Source: Manduca sexta (Eukaryota > Arthropoda > Insecta > Lepidoptera > Sphingidae). From it: a stretch of 64,000 bases of DNA. Position numbers and translations under genes: made by a program. The number at the start of each line of letters is the position of its first letter. Position 1 is the stretch's first letter. Where the stretch lies: positions 992,001 to 1,056,000 of the forward strand of contig NC_051136.1 of the NCBI RefSeq assembly GCF_014839805.1. Reading direction: 5' to 3'. The notes beneath the pieces were generated by a model. The model was not told the origin of the DNA. It saw only the letters and a program-made list of their open reading frames with translations, and ran no database searches. This document shows positions 36,851 to 49,279 of the stretch, piece by piece.

Positions 36851-37439
36851 CTTATTATGCTATTTAAATGAAAATTATACAAAAGTTACCGATGCCCATG
36901 GTTTAATAACCGTAAACCCGTGTAAAACTTATACACTGAATAAAATTGAAATACAAAAAAAACATAACAAAATATAACCTAGTCCACTTGTATATCTTTA
37001 TATTTTCTCAAGTATTTTATGACTTTGATTATAATCTGATTGATAAATCAACCGTTAAATAAATAAAAGGCGTATAATAAACTCGCAATTATACTGTCTA
37101 ATCGTTGTGCACCTTAATAGGATTACTTTCCGAGCAATTAAACCAAATGAACACTAAACAATGGTTCTGTTTCAATACTTTACTATCCAAGCAGACTATT
37201 TACTGTCGCGTAGCTCAGGTAATTAGAAAGTAATTCAGGGTTTTATTTAGAATTGTCGACTAATTTAATACGTATAGACTTATTTATAAACTGAGCAGAA
37301 AAATTAAGAACCTGCTTTGAGGACCCTACTTATACTTTTAAAGTTAAGGTTGTATGTCCTTTTACTTTTAATTTTACATCTTTATTTGGTAAGCACATAA
37401 GAATAATACTATACTAAGAAAACTGAACCAATATTAATT

Positions 37440-37502
37440 GTATGTGTAAACTGTTTATGTCCCTGTGTATAATAATAAATAAATAAATAAATAATAAATT
37501 TT
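37440..37502 (+). repeat. (AATA)n tract, probable retroposon tail
   Basis: 'tgtaaactgtttatgtccct' and 'gtgtataat' precede a run of about seven AATA units. The layout (conserved word, then tetranucleotide tail) is that of a retroposon 3' end. It could alternatively be a simple microsatellite. Confidence 0.4.
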
Positions 37503-37776
37503 AAAGTAACGAAAACAGTTCTATATTTTACTATATTATGGGGAGGTTTTTATTTTCCTACTCAGACTATATATTTTCAGGATCAATAGCAGAGAATATA
37601 TTATGATTCATGTATCATAATACAGCGTCCTTTGCTGAGTGAGGTACAATGCTCAGTTTATTCTTTGTATTCTATGCCTTAATGTACTAGAAAACTAGTT
37701 AACCCGTTTCAAAGGTTGTTTTATATAAAGAACATAAAATTTTATTTTATTTATAAATACAATACACTGCGATTGG

Positions 37777-37835
37777 TAAGTGTAGAGTGGAACAGAGTGT
37801 CGAGACAGTGGAAACGGGTTCGATCCTCAAAACAG
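37777..37835 (+). mobile_element. tRNA-like pol III promoter fragment
   Basis: 'ggtaagtgtagagtgg' is a weak A-box-like word. 'acgggttcgatcctc' is a good B box 40 bp downstream. No closed cloverleaf and no SINE body are seen. Confidence 0.3.
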
Positions 37836-39020
37836 TTAACCTTCATTGTAATTATACGTGTAGACATTAATTATTGATATGTCATTATTATTAGTTAGTA
37901 TCCAAACCTTATTTAGTAGTCGATATCTAAAGCTTAGTCCTTCTCAGTCGCAGTTATTTACCAGCCAAGTTTCAACACATATATCTTAACTAGTCCAATA
38001 TATACTTATATCTTGACTATTCTAATTTGAATGTAAGAAAATGGGTTCCTGTATATAGGGCGAGTTACGACACGCGAAAGGTGTAACTGCGTTTATGAGC
38101 TATTTCAGCAATATAACACTTGTTGCTTCTAAGTGGTTATAAAACATTCTAAAGTTTACTAATAGACAATCGTTTGCATACCGTTATAAAAAAGCTATAT
38201 TGCTGTGCTCCGTAAAGTTGTATGCGATTACTCGGCATAAATCCAGTGAGTCAGACCGACAAGATTTTCGCGACCGTCAATTGCAGTGTTGATGTTTTTT
38301 CACACAATTGTAATTTCATGCCGTCTTCTAAATACACCAAATTTTAATTTCCTCGGAAAATCAGTTTTCAAGGCATATCATAAGGCATTGCTCGTTACTA
38401 TATATAATATTAAATTATATTGAGCTCCAGAATTATAGTAGTAACAAACATGATTTATAAAATTTTTACCAAAAAAAAATCTTTTGTATTCTAAATGTCC
38501 GACTGCAGGTGCACACTGCAACCGCCACGGTTATCGGTATATAAAATATACCACCTCAGTGTCAATGCGGCTTGCATTACCATAAAATATATTCTAGAAG
38601 GTTCTTCCGAAATATTCTAAACGCATCGCGTTTATTTTCCATTTCGTGATTGTTCAGTACGTTAAAGCTGATGCTTATATTTCATCGTCAAAACCAAGTT
38701 AAAGGTTTAAAAAGAATTCTGTTATTAGGTGCGAAGGCTTAGTATAGAATGAATTTTCAACATGGTGTTCTTTTTATTATCAAAAAAGTATCGCCAAATT
38801 AATATAATTCGTTCCTGCTCTGTTCTGAAGTTCTGGGAAGCGGAACAGGCTAACAGATATTTATCATATTATTAATGTGGATTACATCCGAAATAGTGAT
38901 ACTATATTTATTGATACAATATCACAATTAAACTCAAAAGAGTTGTGTAAACTCTTCCAAGTCGGGATATTATAGAGACCCTCTTGGAAGTAATAAGTTA
39001 ATCAAAGCTATCGTTGTGCG

Positions 39021-39048
39021 GTCACGTGACACGCAGCGTGACACGTGA
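39021..39048. promoter_or_regulatory. Paired CACGTG (E-box/CLEAR-like) near-palindrome
   Basis: GTCACGTGACACGC followed by AGCGTGACACGTGAC gives two CACGTG cores (39023-39028 and 39042-39047) with 19-bp start-to-start spacing inside a near-perfect palindrome. The first copy is the full GTCACGTGAC recognised by MITF/TFEB-type bHLH-Zip factors. It lies immediately downstream of the donor of the minus-strand exon 39054-39092. Confidence 0.35.
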
Positions 39049-39053
39049 CTTAC

Positions 39054-39092
39054 CCTCCAGTAAAGCGACTTCGCAGTCTTAAAGTTTTCAAA
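39054..39092 (-). CDS. 39-nt internal exon with strong splice sites, gene unidentified
   Basis: The minus strand has a long pyrimidine-rich acceptor (TTTGTTCCCATTTCAG) and a perfect donor (GGAGG|GTAAGT) 39 bases apart. Two of three frames are open. The favoured in-phase frame reads FENFKTAKSLYWR; the other reads LKTLRLRSRFTG. The pairing of two high-quality sites around a length divisible by three is the main evidence. No neighbouring exon could be linked, so the product is unknown. The paired E-boxes in the following intron are noted separately. Confidence 0.4.
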
Positions 39093-39175
39093 CTGAAATG
39101 GGAACAAATTAATTGATTAAAATAGGTACTTACGGATTAGGGGAGTATGGAATATTAAAATGACTGGTTACAATG

Positions 39176-39285
39176 TCTTCAAACCGGAACACAACAGTGA
39201 CTACACACTGCTGCTTGGCGGCAGAAACAGACATTGCGGTGGTACCATCCCAGGCGGACCCTCACATATGAGAGACCAGTAGAGA
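39176..39285 (+). repeat. Interspersed repeat fragment
   Basis: 'tcttcaaaccggaacacaac', 'cactgctgcttggcggcaga', 'cattgcggtggtaccatccc' and 'gcggaccctcacatatgaga' are words I associate with an abundant lepidopteran retroelement tail. The segment is more GC-rich than its surroundings. It has no coding potential. Confidence 0.5.
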
Positions 39286-41810
39286 GTAAATTATTTTGAA
39301 ATATTTCGAATAGGAAAATGTCTTCTGTGAGAACCAACCGGGAATGTTTAGATATGTAGATTATAATAATAACATTTGGTTAGTCTAATCCGGAATTGCC
39401 AAAATCCGCAAGGCTTATTATGACATATTTGGCTCGTGTTCCCGCCCATTACAAGCATTACACCATGTTGTGCACACTCGGGTATGCATGAAATATTCAG
39501 TCCGGCGCGTACTGCGAGCGTATTCATTTGTACCATAAACAATGCTATAAATGCGGTTGCCATGTTTGTGGGTTCGGTTGTATTTGTGTAATAGAGAATA
39601 TATTAGCCACACAGAAATGAATACAAGCCTTGTATCATTGGTTTCCGGAATTACAATTACTGACAAATATTTGCGATTCATACAAATATTTGTCTTGACG
39701 CGGTTTCCTTTGGTTTACAAACTTATCTTACTATGTCATGTCGGCACAGATCAGGGAATTTTGCTATATTTTCATGACCAATCATTTCTCGCGTACCTAG
39801 AATATGCACTTCAACAAAAAAATTCACCGATCTTTGGATGTCATATATTTCCCTAACTACATCTTCGTAGCGACGACGCGACGTGAGGATACCAACTGCT
39901 ATGTAAATTATACAACCTATTATTAAAAATACAGGTTTTGCATATTTAGGACATGTTTACCAACATCTGAGGTTATTGTATTTGTGACTTAAATGTATAA
40001 ACTACTATATACAATAGCTGTTTAATGCGATAACTAACATATAATCGAAGCTATCAAGACACAATACAGGCAAGATTACCTGTAGCCACAGCTTCTAACA
40101 GAGTATAAATCTTAGCTATTCCCTAGGGTGCTGCGCCAATTGGATCCAGGTTTAAACTGCCGGTCCATCATGCCTCCGGACGCTCTGAACACTCCCTTTG
40201 GGACCTTTTCGTGTCGGATTAATTCTCTGTGTTATAAATGTAGACATTTACAGAGAGGTACTGTGTTTCATATTGCAACAGGAAGGTGAAGGGAAAAGAA
40301 AACTGTATTGAAATTAATTTGTTGGTAAATCAGATAGTAACTAAATGTCATATTATTGATCACCTACTGGGAGCATCTCGCTATCTCTCTCACACGTCTG
40401 CGTCATGATTGCAGTGGCGTCACTGCGATAGTCTCGCTCTTTTTTGCCTGTGATTCGCCACTTAGTACTACTATATTTGGTAGTCTTATATTACAAAAGC
40501 TTTAAATATTAGTATAGATTAGAATTAATTTGTAAGAATACCACTCGCAATTTTTTTGAGACGTTTTCCTTAACCTTTATAATTAACATAAAACTAACCA
40601 AAGAAAATCATTATCATCTAAAGCCTTTACTTTTGTAACTTTCGTGCAAACATGAAATTAAAAAATCTTGCTCTTTGTAATTTTTTTTTCGTTAAAAGCC
40701 TTTTTTAAATATTATAAAGGAAAGCTTTATTTCTTGAATATAATCCTGTAAGAAAGGACGTCTAACGCAGCTGTTTTTGGCACTTTTTCTTACAAAGGCA
40801 TTCTCTCTGAGTATCCTATCTTAATTACAGATTAAGTAATGTGTATTATATTTTTAATACATAATAACATCCCCCAGAATTATATAGAAATAAGTTGTTA
40901 AAACCTGAAGTTTAATTCCATGTCAAAAGATTTTGTTAGGTTCTTACGAACACTTGATTTCGAACCGATCTTGTGAAAAATCATGTTAGCAAAACCTGCT
41001 GAACGTATTGGTCAACCTGGGAACCAAAATTTGAACACGTATAACAAGCAGATAAAACATAGGCATCGGTCGGGAGTCAAACCTGCATTCCGATTCACAC
41101 CTACCAGATAGTGATAGAACGCGCTTAAGTATTAACTTACAAACAGATTGGCACTCGAAGTTGAAAAGTTCCTTATCCTCTGCGTTTGACAGCTGTTATT
41201 GTACTATAACGTCGATAGTATTTTGTTCGAGCTTAGTAAAGTTACCTATTTTTAAGTATAAGAGGATCATTGTACAGGCCTGCTTGTGTGGTAAATGTAT
41301 CAAAGGTATTCTAAATAGGTAATAGTAGACATTCCTATTGTAGCTTTTTATTAGTGAAAGAAATTTTAATTAGTTTATAGATACAAGGATTGATCAAATT
41401 ATAGACCGTTCAGTTTGTTCCGCTCCAAATATTTTACGTACGGGTGACAATTTTACGGCAACAAAAAAAAGTATCCATTTGCAACCAATTAGGACGTAAG
41501 AACAATATTTCGTACCTCAAAAGAATCCCTTGTGGGATCACTTTATTGTCCGTCTGTCTGACTGTCAAGACTCTTTTTCTTATAATTACAATTTAAAATG
41601 GGAATCAAAATCTATAAGTTACTTTTCGATGACAAAATCATTAAATTTACACATTATTTTTGCAGCCGCTTTTTTTAAATATGTTACCCCCTAGGACGCT
41701 GCAGCCTTTAAGCTGCAACTTATTAACAAATTCAACACTGCCTCACATACATAAAAAAAATATAGTTTTCAACAAATCCCCTCACTACTTCCCATTCCTT
41801 CTCATTCCAG
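39286..41810. other. Mostly AT-rich stretch without a supported gene
   Basis: A moderately GC-rich segment at 40130-40235 opens a minus-strand frame of about 38 codons (RHEKVPKGVFRASGGMMDRQ...) with no good splice sites. A weak tRNA-like head in minus orientation lies at 41055-41125 (GCAGGTTTGACTCCC as B box). Nothing else is called. Confidence 0.4.
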
Positions 41811-41845
41811 ATCAGGGACTGTCGTCTGACTCCTCTGTTGAGTGA
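41811..41845 (+). CDS. Candidate terminal coding exon
   Basis: A strong pyrimidine-rich acceptor (CCATTCCTTCTCATTCCAG) is followed by a frame reading QGLSSDSSVE and then TGA at 41843-41845. A serine- and acid-rich tail with an immediate stop is typical of a C-terminal exon. A second frame (IRDCRLTPLLSEC then TAA) is possible if the splice phase differs. No upstream exon was identified on the plus strand. A retroposon tail begins within a few bases of the stop, so the 3' UTR would contain it. Confidence 0.3.
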
Positions 41846-41849
41846 ATGT

Positions 41850-41912
41850 TAAAAAGCGGCAATGGTCAATTACCATCAAGGCGTGCTGGTTCACGTCCCA
41901 CCTGTTAAAAAA
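41850..41912 (+). mobile_element. Short retroposon tail
   Basis: 'aaaagcggcaatggtcaatt' leading to 'accatcaaggcgtgctgg' and ending in a poly-A run (ttaaaaaaagc). The word order resembles LINE 3' ends dispersed in lepidopteran genomes. The assignment is by resemblance only. Confidence 0.35.
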
Positions 41913-42419
41913 AGCACTCGATGCGATACCGCGAAGGCAATCCAATAAAAACATCGATGGTGCAAGGTCGCGACGCGTCCTCGATTGAAATCAATCGATA
42001 GCATCTGATATGAACTGAAGAAGCATTTGCACGGACCTCAGCATAACACTAATTAAGTAATAACTGCCAACTACCGAGTATCGGATGCTTTGGATGTTAC
42101 TGTTGAATTAGTTGTATTTTGTTGCTTCTTTTTTAGACTATTGGTAGTACTTTGGCCGTGTATCGTGTTTGGATTCAGTTACGACACCGTTTACCGATTT
42201 TTAGTTTCGAAACATACACATGAGTTGCCCGAACGGAGTTTGTGCTTGAACTGAGGACAAATTCGTTATCTAACGGTGAAGTTAAATGAAGTGAACTTCG
42301 AGAAAATATTAAACAGTAAGAAATGTTGTATCTCGCAATAATGCCACTCTAAAATTCAAAGCATTCCAACAATCAAAATATTATAAGTTCAAAAAGTGTC
42401 AAATATTATCTTTATCTAT

Positions 42420-43256
42420 TCTATACTTATAATAAATCTGTAGAGAGGTCAATTCTGTACATGAAATATATTTCCAAAATAACTATCAGGGAGTGATTAG
42501 GGATCGTTACTGATGCCAAAAATGCAATTAGTAAAATTTTTGTCTGTCTGTCTGTCTGTATAACCGTTATAGAAACAAAAACTACTCGATGGATTTTAAC
42601 GAAACTTGGTACAATTATTTGTCATACTCCTGTGCTGGTTATAGTATACTTTTCATCACGCTACAATTAATAGGAGCAGAGCAGTGAAGGGAAATGTTGG
42701 GAAAACGGGAGAAGTTACTCCATTTTTAAGCTTCCGTCGCGTGTGCAAGCTTAATGGTTAAAGCTACACAGAAATCATGTATGACGGAAATGTTCTCCTT
42801 AAAATGATGTAAAAAATATCCCACGACAGCATATGTCTATCTTTTATGGTTGACTCACAATAACACGTGTAACTCCCGATAGCTTAGCAGTTCGAAGCTT
42901 TCTCATTATATTTGTCTACTCTTACGTTTATAACACTCAGTCATCCCTAATTAAAAAAGTTAACATTATTAAATATTCCATAAAAAGAATCATAGAAATC
43001 GGCATAGAAACACCAAAGTTATACATGAAATACGCTAATAATAAGCCATCATGCGTGGATACTGAATCATGCTATAAGGATTATTTTTGTATATATATAA
43101 GGTCGCGAACGCACAGGCAGGCGGCTTGCTTGGCACCTAGAGGCTAGCGAATCACCTAGCGAGTAGCTTCGTAAAACGAACATTCTCGAACGTTCGCGAC
43201 CGGCTCCATTTTTGAAGTCCGAAATCCACGCGGGCGAAGCTGCGAGCGGAAGCTAG
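42420..43256 (+). mobile_element. Non-autonomous Helitron, subfamily B, left member of an inverted pair (837 bp)
   Basis: It starts TCTATACTTATAATAAATCT and ends GGGCGAAGCTGCGAGCGGAAGCTAG before a T. It is closely similar along its length to the inverted element at 48605-49279, except for about 156 bp at 42797-42952 present only here. It contains a (TGTC)4 microsatellite at 42541-42558, against two units in the partner. Internal inverted-repeat-rich segments (gcgaacg...cgttcgc, 43107-43201) precede the terminal hairpin. It has no coding capacity. Confidence 0.85.
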
Positions 43257-44194
43257 TATAAAATAAAATTACAAAAAATAACCACAGATTATGTATAACC
43301 TAGCCTCTAGGTAGTAAACTTTAAGTTAACGAGAAAGCTCTGAACAAAACTGAGGTAGCGCGAACTGTAAGTAAATTCCCGGGATCCATCATTAATACTT
43401 AAGTACATCGCTTACAATATCATTTGCTGTAAACATAATATAACGTCTACTCTATAGATAGTAAGTAATCGCATACATTTGTCATATAAAACTTTATCGA
43501 CCTTTTACGAAAACAATATTTAAAAACATATTGAATAAGTTGAAATTTGGAACAGCAAAGCAACAGAAAAGAGTCCGTTTTGTTGAACCAGAGTTATTTA
43601 TATGTAGTGTAAAAGTTACTACAGCAACAAAAACAGGGCCAGCGTAGTTGTGCTATATCACTTTCTGTTTCTCATCTGACATTTAATATGTCAGGGTCTC
43701 CATCAAATACCAACAATGTCCCAATAGTACGGACTGCATGGTTGTTTTTATATCCTGATTTATGGAACGACTATTGAAACGACACCGAAAAAAGCCCACA
43801 TGAGTAGGAAGTCGAGAACTTTTGTATGGGAAAAAGAAATATGTATGTCCGTACAGTCAGCCTCAGAAATATTCTATTTTCTTCATCTAAAATTAAGCGA
43901 ATTCTTTGAAGTTTATCTTAGTGAAGAAAAAAAAGGTGTGAGTGCATTTCACGCACGGCAGAAGTTAAACTTCTGAAAAATAGCCTACGAGAGATTGAGA
44001 TGGATATAGAGTATCAGGAGTATTAGGATAAAATGTAAGGTTTATTATTTTTTCATAATACTAAAACATATTCAAAAAAAATATTTATTAGTGAGAATAA
44101 AATACTGACATCAATAAAAATACACAAATAATACAACGCGCTTGCTTTATACTAGAGCTTTGTAATACGCAGGTGCAAACACATATAATAAACA
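43257..44194. other. Spacer between Helitrons, no gene seen
   Basis: Unremarkable AT-rich sequence. Part of the 5.3-kb interval between the inverted Helitron pair. Confidence 0.45.
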
Positions 44195-44570
44195 CTAGCT
44201 GTTGCCCGCGGCTCCGCCCGCGTTATAAAGTTTTTCGGGCTAAAATTTACGTTATAAAAGTCACGCTATATATTTTCCCGAGAGTCTATGTTCTTCCCAG
44301 GGTCTCAAACTGTCTCCATACCCGTTAGGTAGTTTTTGAGTTTAACACGTTCAGGCAGACTGATGCAGTGGGGGACTTTGTTTTATAATATATTTTTATA
44401 GAACTTTTTGTAAGGAAAAATCCCGTCATACATCATTGTTGCATAACTTTACCCGTTTATGCAGCGCACGCAACGAAAGTTCTCAAAACTAATAAATTTT
44501 GCCCGTTTTTGCAACATGTTTCATTACTGCTCCGCTCCTATGGGGTATAGTGTGATGATACATAGCCTAT
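44195..44570 (-). mobile_element. Diverged Helitron, subfamily B-like
   Basis: On the minus strand it ends GCGGGCGGAGCCGCGGGCAACAGCTAG before a T, a full hairpin plus CTAG terminus. Further in, GGAGCGGAGCAGTAATGAAA and a following 'acccgtttatgc'-like stretch align with the middle of the subfamily B elements at 42420 and 48605. The 5' terminus is not clear, so the right boundary is approximate. Confidence 0.65.
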
Positions 44571-46785
44571 AGCAATTAACGAACATAGGGCCATAATAGG
44601 AAAACCTGAATGTTTCACAAACACCTCAACAATAAGAATACATAAAACATATGCGTATGAAATGTTCCAATTGTAAAAAAAAATATACTCGTATAGACAC
44701 AAATAACGAATGTTACAGCATTTTTGAAAGATATAAAGCTGAAGGCCGGGCCCGCACACTGAATACAAAAATCACATCGGCCCGCGGAGCGCTGCGTAAA
44801 CAATACATATTTAAAACTTTCCTCGTATCTACAGTTATGCATAACAATATATATACGTATCTGAATAATATTCAAACGAAAGAGACTTATAAATTGTTCA
44901 CGTTTCATACGCAAAGGAGCTGAAAGCATTTCTAATCAAGTTTCAGTGACTGTTATTATAAACTTTAACACACATATATTTTACTTGATTTTCATATAAC
45001 CATTAATGGTACAAAAAAAAGATAAAATATATACAATTCTGCTAACCGACAAAAATATTACACGTAAAACAAGTGCTCACCTCTGTCTTACACAAGGGAA
45101 GAAATTTTAAAATTTTGAAGTCGAGACGTCGTTTTCGGTAAACGCTGTTACGAATGTGCTTCTTGCGTCCCTCTCAAAGCCGTCCTTCACACTCGGGGCT
45201 GCTCTTAAATGCTCACGTTTTAAATATTTACAATGTATATATTTTTCATAGTTTTAATGGTATTAAAATGTAAGTAAAGAAGAGTATTTATTATTAACAG
45301 TAATTGAGTTTAATGAATCGAATCCAGCAATAAGTATGCTATGTCGAAAGTAATACAATGTTTACTATTACGTTTCGAGATATCAGGATATTTTCCGAAA
45401 TAATACGCAATTAATTAATTAATTAATTCTTAGTAGATAAGGTTGTCGCCAAAGGAGGACAGGGAGGGATAGCTGCTCCCCCTAGAGATTCTAAAAAAGT
45501 TGCCAAATGTAAAGCAACCAAAGTCCTTAGTCTTTGACTTGACTTGCTTGATCACTTATTCCCGTAAGTTGAAACTCGAATGAATTCACCAATTCCATTT
45601 CTAATATTCCGTACGCTCAATTACGCTCCGCTCTATGTTATTGGTGAAGCGAGAGAGGTGGAGTAGGGGAGGAACATGTGCTCTCGACTTTACCTACAAT
45701 TTATAGTTTTCTAATTCTCCATATCTACTTGCCCCGTCCCTGGGCCAACGACTGGCGCTCTTGTTAGTAGATCTAACTCCATTATGCACATATATCATAA
45801 AATTGTTTTCTTAAGCCACATATTGGCGTGGTTTGTGAAATTTCACAATCTCAGTGTGAAACCGCCGCGTCGATTCTAACGTGAATAGATACTTCCAATA
45901 ATCGGTAATATAGAGCCAATTTTTTATTCTATACATTTTTTCTCCAATTTTACCAAATTAAGGGTTGAATCACCGCTCCTAAACAGTGGTATTATCAAAC
46001 CGGCGCCCATCAATCCCACACCCATGTATTTTCGTCAAATCACCACCGGGTATGACGTATAGTGACATGACAGCTGCCGACGGAAGTGGGTGCGGGCGGC
46101 TTCCGGCCGGTTGTGAACCCGCGCCGACCGACACTATTTTCATGATAATTAATAGATTGAGGTATATCACTATGTGGTACTTATTTGTGGCGAATTTTAT
46201 GTTGTTTTAATATTATATTATATTTTACGTATATTAATAACAAAGTACAACGTTTAAAACCAAAATAATATAGGTAACAGTGTTTCGAATGGCAAAGAAT
46301 GACCATTTTGAAGAAGGAAAGCAAGACTACTATAATAATAATATTATGCTTCTATTTCTATTTGAAAAAAACCTCTTTTAACTAGTCTAGGTACGCATGA
46401 CATTTCTCTACAAAATGTGAGTTATGTGTAAAATAACATTTCGCTAATGAACACTAACACGTAGTTTATGTCTAATTAACATTATGCAGTAGCTTTATTA
46501 TACTATTAGGGGCTACCTCCACTAAACAAGCCTTGCGAACATTGGCCATAACGAATATTTATCCCAGAGACGTTTAACGCCTCAGTGGAATGTCCCTGGA
46601 ATAAATAAAATTCGTAAATACTTCGATGGCTTAGATCCTAGCAAGATCGTCTACGACGTGCATTATAGCAAACAGACACTACTTTGGTCAGCAGCAAGAT
46701 AATATATTCTTTAGGACCGAGACCAAAAATAGATGCTAGCTAGCATGTCTCTGAAAATCGTGTTGTTGAACCTCAAACATCAAGA
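44571..46785. other. Spacer sequence; GC-rich relics, no supported gene
   Basis: Frames of 76-104 codons at 44538-44929 on both strands overlap each other and lack coding character. An open minus-strand frame at about 45105-45240 and a GC-rich segment at 46010-46130 may be old repeats. An (ATTA)n run lies at 45409-45427. Confidence 0.4.
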
Positions 46786-47107
46786 GCACTCCCCCGAGGC
46801 AATTCTTGTGCGCTCGACGTTCACACCGAATGCACACCCAGGCATGGGGGGACATTTGTTGCAGCTCTAGTCCCACAGTTCAGTATACTTCTTGGTTGTA
46901 ACTACACATTGAGGCATATGACGACTCGCAAACATTTTCTAGCCTTCTCCTCTTCGCCTATCCTAAAAGGATTCTTTTCCTTCTCCCTCACACTTTTTTC
47001 TCCCAGATCAAGAACAATCAAACAACAACCTCCCAACATTCTTCCGCGCCCTTGTAATCTCTTAACTGCGGGATTCCAGTATCTCATTCGTAAGTTTCCC
47101 CTGGTAT
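46786..47107 (+). repeat. Interspersed repeat R, copy 2, uninterrupted
   Basis: It aligns with the two flanks of the TIR element at 16413-17370. Here 'ttcacaccgaatgcacaccc' runs without interruption, which identifies the empty target site. Overlapping frames (66 and 77 codons) on opposite strands are not shared with copy 1, so coding is unlikely. Confidence 0.65.
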
Positions 47108-48604
47108 AGACTGTGGGGTCAGTTACACAAAACAAAACTTCAAAGGCCCGAAATCTTGAAATTCGCGAATCTCTGATGGAACAAATCCCTCATATGTCAC
47201 TTCACGTGTGCTGTTAACATGCGAAGCCCGCAGGCGCGGGCGCGGGCGCGGTCCCATTATGCGAATGTTTAAAACAGTTCACGGAACGCTTGTTTGGATT
47301 TTTATTGTCAAATATGTGACATTAACGTTAATAAAAGCTTTTATTATGATTAATAACTTGGTATAGGATTATATAGAATTACACCTAAAGGTTAGTTGTA
47401 AAACATATATTTAAAAACCTAGATTTAATCTTTATGACTAGTACACTAATTAATTTTTCTAGTCCATTATTTTGATATCTTAACGCCTTTAGATTCAAGA
47501 TAATATTTACATATTCATTATTGTCGTAATTATTATATATTAGACAATACCTAAGGGAAAATGTATAAACACTTCAACGTATTTTGGGTCAAATTATAAT
47601 ACTTGAGCTCCTTGAACAACGAAATGGACAAGTGCATAGAAATTGCGGTTCAAACCCAGAACTTTAGAATCGGTTTTGTAGCATATGCTGAAAAAATTTG
47701 TAGCGCTGTAAACGCTAATTTATATTGAAACAAATGCGATGATAATGCGATACAGACGCGTTGCGTTTAATCGTTCAGTAAAGTACCTTTCAGTAAACAA
47801 ACTTTCTAGTAAACTCTTATAGCACAGAAGGGACGTTTCAGAAATAACTACGGAATTCACCCACTGTTCTTGAGAATATTTTCGTTCCGAGCTTGCCAGT
47901 TGTGTCGAATTACTGAAAATATTACAATTTCATTACTTGGCGTATTTCAAAGAAAGAAAAGTTTACAAGCGCGAAAATAATATAGTAATGTATATGAGGA
48001 ACAAGGCGTCAAAAGTTGCCTGACCCGATCTAGTATTGTCAATAGTAGCCCCCCTAGACATAAGAGGGCATAGGGATAACAAAAAAAACAATTCTATTTG
48101 GACAGTGATTTATACAAGATTAAAATTAAGATATTTTCACAGTTTCCATTAATTTTCAATAATAATATAGATTATTTCTAAAAGATTATCTTCGCTTTAT
48201 TCACATTTCAATGTACCGTTTTTTTTAAACTTAAATCACATTTTAAACAACACCAGCAACCCAAGTCGCGTGCCCCGCCTCGTAAACTTTATATTCGCTA
48301 ATACAATATTGTTCATTATGGTGGTGTGGTGCTACAGACCAAAATTAATTTAACTCGGGCGCGGCGAAGGTCACTTCCAAATAACAGAATATTAAGTATT
48401 CTTGCTATATTCATTAAAGTGATGCCAATTATAGAAACACCCATAGCCAAGATATTTATTTAACTTCAACTTAAGAAATTATTTAGAACGAACCTATATT
48501 ATGATCTTAACTTTATCATCAATTTGAGTAGTCATTGGTTTTCTTAGAGTTATTATACATAAAATGGGTAACACACGGCCTATCCAATTTAATTTATGTT
48601 ACAA
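47108..48604. other. AT-rich spacer; short GC-rich repeat
   Basis: Three GGGCGC units at 47236-47251 form a tiny GC-rich tandem repeat. Otherwise nothing is recognised. Confidence 0.45.
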
Positions 48605-49279
48605 CTAGCTTCTGCTCGCAGCTTCGCCCGCGTGGATTTCGGACTTCAAAAATGGAGCCAGTCGCGAACGTTCGAGAATGTTAGTTTTACGAAGCTACTC
48701 GCTAGGTGATTCGCTAGCCTCTAGGTGCCAAGCAAGCCGCCTGCCCGTGCGTTCGCGACCTTATATATATACAAAAATAATCCTTATAGCATGATTCAGT
48801 ATTCACGCATGATGGCTTATTATTAGCGTATTTCATGTATAACTTTGGTGTTTCTATACCGATTTCTATGATTCTTTTTATGGAATATTTAATAATGTTA
48901 ACCTTTTTTAGAACATTTCCGTCATACATGATTTCTGTGTAGCTTTAACCATTAAGGTTGCACACGCGACGGAAGCTTAAAAAATGGAGTAACTTCTCCC
49001 GTTTTCCCAACATTTCCCTTTACTGCTCTGCTCCTATTAATTGTAGCGTGATGAAAAGTATACTATAACCAGCACAGGAGTATGACAAATAATTGTACCA
49101 AGTTTCGTTAAAATCCGTCGAGTAGTTTTTGTTTCTATAACGGTTATACAGACAGACAAAAATTTTACTAATTGCATTTTTGGCATCAGTATCGATCCCT
49201 AATCACCCCCTGATAGTTATTTTGGAAATATATTTCATATACAGAATTGACCTCTCTACATATTTATTATAAGTATAGA
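48605..49279 (-). mobile_element. Non-autonomous Helitron, subfamily B, right member of an inverted pair (675 bp)
   Basis: On the minus strand it starts A|TCTATACTTATAATAAATAT and ends GGGCGAAGCTGCGAGCAGAAGCTAG|T, the full Helitron signature. It is a close match to 42420-43256 in the opposite orientation, lacking the 156-bp internal segment of that copy. A 71-codon minus-strand frame inside it (48714-48929) is interrupted in the other copy by the extra segment and is treated as fortuitous. Confidence 0.85.

Noticed and set aside
42420..43256. LINE (RTE-like) interpretation of the GCTCGCGGCTTCGCCCGCG elements
   Set aside because: A|TC...hairpin...CTAG|T termini recur exactly in several copies and there is no poly-A or target duplication, which fits Helitrons rather than LINE tails.
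45105..45240. 44-codon minus-strand frame (REHLRAAPSVKDGFERDARS...) near a GAG|GTGAGC donor
   Set aside because: The frame stops before the donor, so the splice site cannot belong to it. It is probably an old repeat.
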